Shown here piece by piece: positions 58,163-64,000 of a stretch of 64,000 nucleotides of DNA. Positions within the stretch are counted from its first letter, which is position 1. Every line of letters starts with the position of its first letter. The notes under the pieces are model-generated. The model saw only the letters and a list, made by a program, of their open reading frames with translations, was not told where the DNA came from and made no database searches. The translations under genes and the position numbers were made by a program. The stretch is from contig NZ_CP051180.1 of assembly GCF_012295575.1 (NCBI RefSeq), forward strand, positions 2,108,001-2,172,000, given 5' to 3'. This stretch comes from Ferrimonas lipolytica (GTDB lineage Bacteria > Pseudomonadota > Gammaproteobacteria > Enterobacterales > Shewanellaceae).

Positions 58163-59263
58163 TTAAATGGTAAAACCTAACTCACTCAACGTTGTAGCCA
58201 TGCCAGCTGGGGCACCAATAATACGTTGAGCACTAAACTCTCGTCGCGCCAAATTGGCTTTGCGGCGAGCATCAAAACCGGTTGGTAAAGCGCTTCTAAA
58301 GCGCAGATCTTCTTGCGCTATGTCATATACGGTGGCGCAGATCTGCGCCAACCATTGTTGCTCTAGCTGCGCGGGAGCCGTAACCACAGGCAAGGGCTCC
58401 ACATCAATCAGCTCGGCCAGCGTCGGGGTTGTTTGTTTCCCTTGATACAATGCCTGATGCAGCATCTGGCTACCACGGATCTTGCCTTCAACGGAATAAC
58501 CGGCAATGTGCGGCGTAGCAATCTCTGCCAGTGCCACCAGCTCCATCATAGGGGTGGGTTCATTCTCCCACACATCAAGCACTAAACGCAGTGTTGGTTG
58601 CTGTTGTTTGTAATTAATAAGCGCTCGATTATCAATCACTTCACCACGACTAGCATTGATAAGCCAGCAGTTTGCTTGCAACTGACTGAGTCGTTGATTA
58701 TCCAGTAAATAAAACGTATCGCTGCTGAGCGGTACATGCAGTGTAATCACATCACATTGCGCTATTATTTGCTCGAGTGAATACCACTGCCCTGCGTCTC
58801 CTCGCTGTTGTCGTGGCGGATCACAACACATGATCGTATAACCAAGGGCTCGCAAGCGCCGCGCTACTGCAGTACCGGTATTACCAAGGCCAACGATTCC
58901 GATGGTTTTGGTTTGCAGATCCTCATCAGAACGCTGTGCCAGCAACAGCAGTGATGATAGTACGTATTCACCTACCCCTTGCGCATTGCAGCCAGGGGCG
59001 TTGCTCCAACGCACCCGACGCTCCTCAATCTGCGGAATATCAAAATGATCGGTACCAATAGTTGCGGTGCCGATAAACTCGAGATTTGGCGCAGCATCGA
59101 GTAACGCGGCATCCACCTTAGTTACCGAACGCAACAACATCACTTTGGTGCTGTCATCAACATGATGCGGGTCGATATCGCGGCCAGGAAAGGTTTTGAT
59201 GTCACCATAATCGGCAAACAATGGCGCCAATGCAGCCATGTTTTCGTCGGCAATAATGGACAT
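58163..59263 (-). CDS. pdxB: erythronate-4-phosphate dehydrogenase
   Basis: 366 residues. D-2-hydroxyacid dehydrogenase fold: NAD motif GIVGLGNTGTAVARRL, catalytic Arg in NASRGEVIDNRALI, and His in ATPHIAGYSVEGK. A C-terminal PdxB dimerisation domain of about 80 residues follows. It works in vitamin B6 synthesis. It is 13 bases upstream of asd, so the two may be co-transcribed. Confidence 0.95.
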   Translation of the reverse strand: MSIIADENMAALAPLFADYGDIKTFPGRDIDPHHVDDSTKVMLLRSVTKVDAALLDAAPNLEFIGTATIGTDHFDIPQIEERRVRWSNAPGCNAQGVGEYVLSSLLLLAQRSDEDLQTKTIGIVGLGNTGTAVARRLRALGYTIMCCDPPRQQRGDAGQWYSLEQIIAQCDVITLHVPLSSDTFYLLDNQRLSQLQANCWLINASRGEVIDNRALINYKQQQPTLRLVLDVWENEPTPMMELVALAEIATPHIAGYSVEGKIRGSQMLHQALYQGKQTTPTLAELIDVEPLPVVTAPAQLEQQWLAQICATVYDIAQEDLRFRSALPTGFDARRKANLARREFSAQRIIGAPAGMATTLSELGFTI

Positions 59264-59352
59264 TCTGATGTTCTAACGAGGGATTGGGTAAAGCAGTGTA
59301 ACCGATGCAGGCTCGGGGTGCAGCCCGAGCCTGATGGAGAAGGTGTTAACGT

Positions 59353-60576
59353 TTATTTGTAGCGCGTTAATACCAAGGCAGCATTGGTGCCACCAAAACC
59401 AAAACTGTTGCTCATTACAGTATCAAGCTGCACATCTTTGGCGACGGTAATGATTGGCATCCCTTCCGCTTTTTCATCGAGCTGGTCAACGTTGATGCTT
59501 GGTGCAACAAAGCCATGCTTCATCATCAACAAGCTGTAGATCGCTTCATGTACACCGGCAGCACCAAGGGCGTGACCGGTCATCGCTTTGGTGGCGCTGA
59601 TCATTGGCATGTCATCACCAAAAACCTCGGCAATGGCGCCAAGTTCTTTGGTGTCGCCTACTGGAGTAGACGTACCGTGGGTATTCAAGTACTGCACCGG
59701 TGGCGCACCGGCAGCTTTCGCTTCCGCTAACGCAATATTCATGCAGCGCACTGCCCCTTCGCCTGACGGCGCCACCATGTCCATGCCGTCTGAGTTGGCA
59801 CCATAACCAACAATCTCAGCGTAGATGTGAGCACCACGTGCTAACGCATGCTCCAGCTCTTCAACCACAACCATGCCGCCGCCACCAGAGATGACAAAGC
59901 CATCGCGCGCAGTATCGTAAGTACGTGAAGCTTTAGTTGGATCGTCATTGTACTTGGTAGACAACGCGCCCATGCCATCAAACCCCATTGCTAGGGTCCA
60001 GTGCAGCTCCTCTGAGCCACCGGCAAAGATAACGTCTTGCTTGCCTAGCTGGATCTGCTCAACCGCATGACCAATACAGTGAGCACTGGTGGCACAAGCA
60101 GAGGAGATCGAGTAATTGATGCCTTTTATCTTAAACGGTGTTGCCAAACAGGCAGATGCAGTAGAAGACATAATACGCGGCACCAAGTATGGACCAACAC
60201 GACGAACGCCTTTAGCACGCAGGGTATCAGCGGCCTGTACTTGGTTCAGTGACGAAGCACCGCCACAGCCAGCAACAATGCCTGTGCGTGGGTTGCTCAC
60301 CATTTCTGGCGTTAGCTTGGAATCTTCAATCGCTTGTTCCATCGACAAGTAAGCGTACGCCGCAGCATCGCCCATAAAACGCATCACTTTGCGGTCGATG
60401 TGTTCAGCTGGATTGATTTTCAGATCACCCCATACTCGACTACGTAACCCAAGCTCTTCAAATTGCTCTGAGTAGCTGATACCACTTCGTCCAGCGCGCA
60501 GTGATTCTGTCACTTCATCGGCGTTGTTGCCGATGCTGGAAATCACACCGATACCAGTAATGACCGCTCTTTTCAT
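59353..60576 (-). CDS. fabB: beta-ketoacyl-ACP synthase I
   Basis: 407 residues. KAS catalytic triad: Cys in [12 protein letters not shown] (~162), His in [13 protein letters not shown] (~297), and His in [12 protein letters not shown] (~332). The start [20 protein letters not shown] is the FabB norm. It elongates unsaturated fatty acid intermediates. It is divergent from mnmC, with both promoters in the 93-base gap. Confidence 0.96.
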   Translation of the reverse strand: MKRAVITGIGVISSIGNNADEVTESLRAGRSGISYSEQFEELGLRSRVWGDLKINPAEHIDRKVMRFMGDAAAYAYLSMEQAIEDSKLTPEMVSNPRTGIVAGCGGASSLNQVQAADTLRAKGVRRVGPYLVPRIMSSTASACLATPFKIKGINYSISSACATSAHCIGHAVEQIQLGKQDVIFAGGSEELHWTLAMGFDGMGALSTKYNDDPTKASRTYDTARDGFVISGGGGMVVVEELEHALARGAHIYAEIVGYGANSDGMDMVAPSGEGAVRCMNIALAEAKAAGAPPVQYLNTHGTSTPVGDTKELGAIAEVFGDDMPMISATKAMTGHALGAAGVHEAIYSLLMMKHGFVAPSINVDQLDEKAEGMPIITVAKDVQLDTVMSNSFGFGGTNAALVLTRYK

Positions 60577-60669
60577 TGATTCATCCTAAAAATAATATGT
60601 TGTGCTAACGCCGCTATCCTAGCGCGAAGCGAATTAGCAACTGGTCGGCTTTCCTGTTACCACGTTACA

Positions 60670-62661
60670 ATGGCACCAGTTTTCACTATCGAAATAGAAG
60701 CCGTGAGCCAGATTACCCCTGCTGAGATCGATTGGTCAGATCCCGCCGCACCACTTGCTGCCAACTTTGGCGATTTCTACTTTTCCAAAAAAGACGGCAT
60801 TGCCGAGACCGACTATGTGTTTCTGCAACACAACCAATTGCCACAAAGATGGATACAGCATCAACGTGACTATTTTTGTGTTGCCGAGACCGGTTTCGGC
60901 ACTGGTCTAAATCTCATGGTGTTATGGCGACATTTTCGGGTATTTCAACAGCAATACCCGAAAAATCGCTGCCAACGGCTGCATTTTGTCAGTTTCGAGA
61001 AACATCCGTTGAGCGAAACTGATCTCAACCGAGCTCATCAACAGTGGCCGGAATTTGCGGAAATGGCCGCGCAGATCCGCGCTAACTACCCACTGCCAAT
61101 AGACGGCTGCCACCGGATGGTGCTGGACGATGGCAAGGTTATCGTCGATCTATGGTTTGGTGATGTACTGGCGCAATTGCCAAAACTCTCCACCGGCAAC
61201 AACGGCATTGTTGATGCGTGGTTTTTAGACGGTTTTACCCCAAGTAAGAACCCCGATATGTGGCAACCGCAACTGTACCAACAGATGGCACGCCTCTCAC
61301 GCCACGACGCAACTGTTGCTACCTTCACCGCCGCCAGTGCGGTTCGCAAAGGCCTTATCGCAGAAGGTTTTGCGATGCAAAAAGACCAAGGTTTTCGTGG
61401 AAAACGCGAAATGATCTTTGGCCAACGCAACAGTGAGGGGTCAACAAACGCCGCTCCCTCTCCTTCACAGGTCGCTGTTGTCGGCGCAGGAATTGCCGCT
61501 GCCAGCACCGCGCTAAGCTTAGTGCGCCGTGGCATCAAGGTTAATCTTTATTGTAAGGATGAACAGCCGGCCGGGGGCGCATCAGGCAACCGCCAAGGGG
61601 CGCTTTACCCGCTACTGAATCTTGCCAACGACGGTATGTCGCAATTCTTCCAGCAAGGATATGTATTTGCCCGCCAAGCGTTAAACCAGCTGAGTCAAAA
61701 TCACCATATTGACCATCAATGGTGCGGCGTGTTGCAACTGGCACCCAATGCGACAATAACAAAACGAATTGAAGGCTTAAGCCACTATCCATGGCCGACA
61801 GAGTTAGCTCACGGTGTTACTGCAGAACAAGCTAGCCACATTGCCGATATAGATATACAGCAGCCCGGTTTATTCTACCCATATGGTGGTTGGCTTAATC
61901 CCGCTCAGCTAACAGCAGCAATTATCGCGCAAGCCACTAAATCAGGGTTGTTAGCCTGTCATTTTCAACACCAGCTGAATCGATTAGCGCAACAACGCGA
62001 TGGCTGGCAACTGCAGTTTGCAAACCATAAACAAACAGTAACAGCGAACAGTGACGCGGTAGTTTTAGCAATGGGACACCATAGTGTTGGCTTCGAGCAA
62101 ACCAAACCGTTACCGCTTAATCCAGTTAGAGGGCAGATTGCCTACCCGCCGGAAAAACCACTAACGGCACCACTAAAAACCGTGCTGTGTGCTGATGGTT
62201 ACCTAGTACCCAGCCTTAATGGGCGACTAACCTGTGGTGCCAGTTTTGGCCGTGGCGACGATAGTTGCAAATGGCGATCTGAGGATAAGATCGAGATTGA
62301 TGCCCGAATGGATAACAGCTTTGGCCGCTACGTTTGGCGTACACAACTGCAGCAGGATGACCACGGCCGTGCTTCCGTTCGCGCTGCAGTGAGAGATCAT
62401 CTGCCATTAGTTGGGCCAGTTTTAGATTGGGATTTGGTGGACAACAATACACCGATTAACGACCCACCGTTACAGCAAGGGCTGTTTATACTGGCAGGAC
62501 TTGGCTCTCGTGGCTTATGCAGTGCGGGCTTGAGCGCTGAGCTATTAACAAGCCAAATGTTAGACGAACCTAGACCGTTAGCTGAAGATCTACAGAAGTT
62601 ATTGGCACCGGGAAGGTTTTGGCTGCGTAAGATCGCCAAAGGTCAACCATTACCAAAGTGA
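60670..62661 (+). CDS. mnmC: bifunctional tRNA U34 methyltransferase/oxidoreductase MnmC
   Basis: 663 residues, a normal length. The N-terminal half is the SAM-dependent MnmC2 methyltransferase (NFGDFYFSKKDG, VAETGFGTGLNLMVLW, WFLDGFTPSKNPDMW). From ~270 the FAD-dependent MnmC1 oxidase starts with VAVVGAGIAAASTALSLVRRG and GGASGNRQGALYP. It completes the 5-methylaminomethyl-2-thiouridine at wobble positions. Single gene. Confidence 0.96.
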   Translation: MAPVFTIEIEAVSQITPAEIDWSDPAAPLAANFGDFYFSKKDGIAETDYVFLQHNQLPQRWIQHQRDYFCVAETGFGTGLNLMVLWRHFRVFQQQYPKNRCQRLHFVSFEKHPLSETDLNRAHQQWPEFAEMAAQIRANYPLPIDGCHRMVLDDGKVIVDLWFGDVLAQLPKLSTGNNGIVDAWFLDGFTPSKNPDMWQPQLYQQMARLSRHDATVATFTAASAVRKGLIAEGFAMQKDQGFRGKREMIFGQRNSEGSTNAAPSPSQVAVVGAGIAAASTALSLVRRGIKVNLYCKDEQPAGGASGNRQGALYPLLNLANDGMSQFFQQGYVFARQALNQLSQNHHIDHQWCGVLQLAPNATITKRIEGLSHYPWPTELAHGVTAEQASHIADIDIQQPGLFYPYGGWLNPAQLTAAIIAQATKSGLLACHFQHQLNRLAQQRDGWQLQFANHKQTVTANSDAVVLAMGHHSVGFEQTKPLPLNPVRGQIAYPPEKPLTAPLKTVLCADGYLVPSLNGRLTCGASFGRGDDSCKWRSEDKIEIDARMDNSFGRYVWRTQLQQDDHGRASVRAAVRDHLPLVGPVLDWDLVDNNTPINDPPLQQGLFILAGLGSRGLCSAGLSAELLTSQMLDEPRPLAEDLQKLLAPGRFWLRKIAKGQPLPK

Positions 62662-62781
62662 TTGAACCAATAATGGTTAAAACAAAGCGATAGCTAAGTG
62701 GGATTATCGATGCACCAGACTCAACGCTGGGCATCGAAATATCGTATTAGCACGCTACCGTCATCAGGCCGTGCTAGCTAC

Positions 62782-63030
62782 TTAGATGTAAAAGGCTTCA
62801 ACGGTGCCTTTACGGGTAAGCAGCATCGGTTGACCACGACGATCTAGTGCTTTAGGAGAGGCAACTTTTACCCAGCCTTCGCTAATGCAGTATTCCTCTA
62901 CATCATTACGCTCTTTGCCGTTCAAGCGGATACCAATTTCATGCTCAAAACACGCTTCCACATAATGTGGGCTGCGCGGGTTGCTTGAAAGGTGGTCAGG
63001 TAATGCTGGTTTTGCAGTGGTATCGGTCAT
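62782..63030 (-). CDS. DUF3297 family protein
   Basis: 82 residues. LPDHLSSNPRSPHYVEACFEHEIGIRLNGKERNDVEEYCISEGWVKV fits DUF3297, a short family of unknown function common in gammaproteobacteria. No signal peptide, so cytoplasmic. Single gene. The 282-base spacer that follows contains only the DUF885 terminator. Confidence 0.85.
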   Translation of the reverse strand: MTDTTAKPALPDHLSSNPRSPHYVEACFEHEIGIRLNGKERNDVEEYCISEGWVKVASPKALDRRGQPMLLTRKGTVEAFYI

Positions 63031-63236
63031 GTTGCTGGCCTTAAGTACGTATAAAGGCGGTCATTGTAGGTAATGGGCGCCCTGCCCTCAAGGGATCTCG
63101 TAGAAAATGGAGATCACCGGTTTGGGCTAGAACAACAAATTCGTGAACGGACTTACAGGCCCCATAGCTGACGGTATGACTTTAGAGTATTGCAACAAGT
63201 TAAGTAGATTCAACTGACCTTTGGTTGCTGCCAAAA

Positions 63237-63270
63237 CATCACCCTCAGCCCGTGCGGATTGAGGGTGATG
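63237..63270 (-). terminator. terminator of the DUF885 gene
   Basis: 11-bp perfect stem CATCACCCTCA/TGAGGGTGATG with a 12-base loop, then TTTTGGC on the minus strand. Confidence 0.7.
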
Positions 63271-63312
63271 CCGACATACAATTGAGGCTGCCTAGATCGT
63301 AACTTACTGTGG

Positions 63313-64000
63313 CTATGCGCTTTGCTGTTGCTTAACCCACAAATCGATTTTATTTTCCAGCAATGCCATTGGCAACGAGCCTGACGAAAGTACCTGATTA
63401 TGAAAATCACGTAGGTCAAACTTATCACCCAATTGAGCTTCAGCATCCGCGCGCAAGCGCAAAATCGTTAGCTGACCAACCTTATACGACAGTGCTTGCC
63501 CCGGGATCGCCATATAACGTTCTACCTCAGCAATTACATCGGTTTCTGCCAAGGGACTGTTATCAAGCATGTATTGGATAGCCTGCTCACGGCTCCAACC
63601 TTTAGCGTGTAAGCCGGTATCGACCACCAAGCGCATCGCTCGCAGCATCTCATCGGAGAGTTTGCCAAAATACTGGTAGGGATCGTCAAACAGTCCCATC
63701 TCAATGCCAAGATATTCAGAGTACAGTGCCCAGCCCTCTTCGAAGGCAGTATAGCCGCCAAAACGCTGGAAACTCGGTATACCTTCTAGTTCTTGCTTAA
63801 TCGCAATCTGAAAATGGTGTCCTGGTGACGCTTCATGCAGCGATAGCGTGGTCATCCCCCACTTTGGCTGTGCCTTCAGGTTGTAGGTATTAACGTAAAA
63901 TACCCCTGGGCGACTGCCATCAGGTGCTGGCGCTTGATAGCTGGCGCCAGCAGCCGACTTCTCCCGAAACGGCTCAACCGCCTTAACCACGTAATCGGCC
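63313..64000 (-). CDS. DUF885 family peptidase-like protein, 3' part
   Basis: The frame is open to the window edge; the last ~229 residues are present and the true start is outside. The conserved segment TLSLHEASPGHHFQ contains a His-rich metal-binding motif, followed by FEEGWALYSEYLGIEMG (EGW motif), and GQALSYKVGQLTILRLRADAEAQLGDKF. This is the DUF885 family, whose members resemble zinc metallopeptidases and are often exported. The substrate is unknown. Confidence 0.88.
   Translation of the reverse strand, partial: ADYVVKAVEPFREKSAAGASYQAPAPDGSRPGVFYVNTYNLKAQPKWGMTTLSLHEASPGHHFQIAIKQELEGIPSFQRFGGYTAFEEGWALYSEYLGIEMGLFDDPYQYFGKLSDEMLRAMRLVVDTGLHAKGWSREQAIQYMLDNSPLAETDVIAEVERYMAIPGQALSYKVGQLTILRLRADAEAQLGDKFDLRDFHNQVLSSGSLPMALLENKIDLWVKQQQSA

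Overview
This is a bacterial chromosome segment, almost certainly from a marine-type gammaproteobacterium of the Shewanella/Ferrimonas part of the Alteromonadales. That placement is inference from gene content and order. The blocks tig-clpP-clpX-lon-hupB-ppiD, htpG-cnoX-adk-hemH, truA-accD-folC-dedD-cvpA-purF and fabB/pdxB/asd/fimV are typical of that group. There is no rRNA operon, prophage, CRISPR array or intact transposase gene. Most of the window is well-packed core genome.

Layout. 1-3.3 kb: 5-oxoprolinase subunit genes pxpC (partial) and pxpA, then a CoA-disulfide reductase with a rhodanese tail. 3.3-5.4 kb: a poor, possibly decayed spacer, then a divergent ArsR regulator and metal(loid) permease with two matching operators between them. 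5.8-13 kb: an exported S9 peptidase, a two-gene unit of a periplasmic solute-binding protein and a GGDEF-EAL protein, and a Tat-exported PLP enzyme. 13.2-18 kb: hemH, adk, cnoX and htpG on the minus strand; htpG has a clear sigma-32 promoter. 18-19.4 kb: nested repeats beside a regulator that has lost its DNA-binding end. 19.6-24.8 kb: an exonuclease and a curli locus (csgE, csgF, csgG, csgB, a very large csgA-like gene, and a convergent csgD/vpsT-like regulator). 25-33.5 kb: sbcD-sbcC, ruvX-yqgE-yciH, and small envelope/lipid-binding proteins. 33.7-43 kb: the protein-quality-control block ppiD-hupB-lon-clpX-clpP-tig, then a tRNA operon (Pro-Arg-His). 43-49 kb: folD, cysS, ppiB, lpxH, miaE and a Yip1 protein. 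49.4-60.6 kb: a long minus-strand run from fabB down to purF. 60.7-64 kb: mnmC, a DUF3297 gene and the end of a DUF885 gene.

The most unusual content is a family of non-coding, transposon-like elements of about 290 bp. There are eight copies, at about 1.3, 5.4, 18.0 (old, split), 18.2, 29.9, 33.6, 44.0 and 48.9 kb. They share imperfect terminal inverted repeats starting GGCTGTGT, and most are flanked by near-perfect 8-bp A/T-rich direct repeats. One copy sits inside an older copy, one has lost its middle between short direct repeats, and several are wedged against the A-tract of intrinsic terminators in convergent gene pairs. No transposase for them is in the window. The old copy abuts the 3' end of a regulator gene that appears to have lost its helix-turn-helix region.

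Several genes suggest a link to cyclic-di-GMP and biofilm control: the GGDEF-EAL protein paired with a binding protein, and a curli regulator that carries a WFSR motif like the c-di-GMP-binding motif of VpsT. Heat-shock control is visible at htpG and lon, whose sigma-32-like promoters have identical 13-bp spacing.
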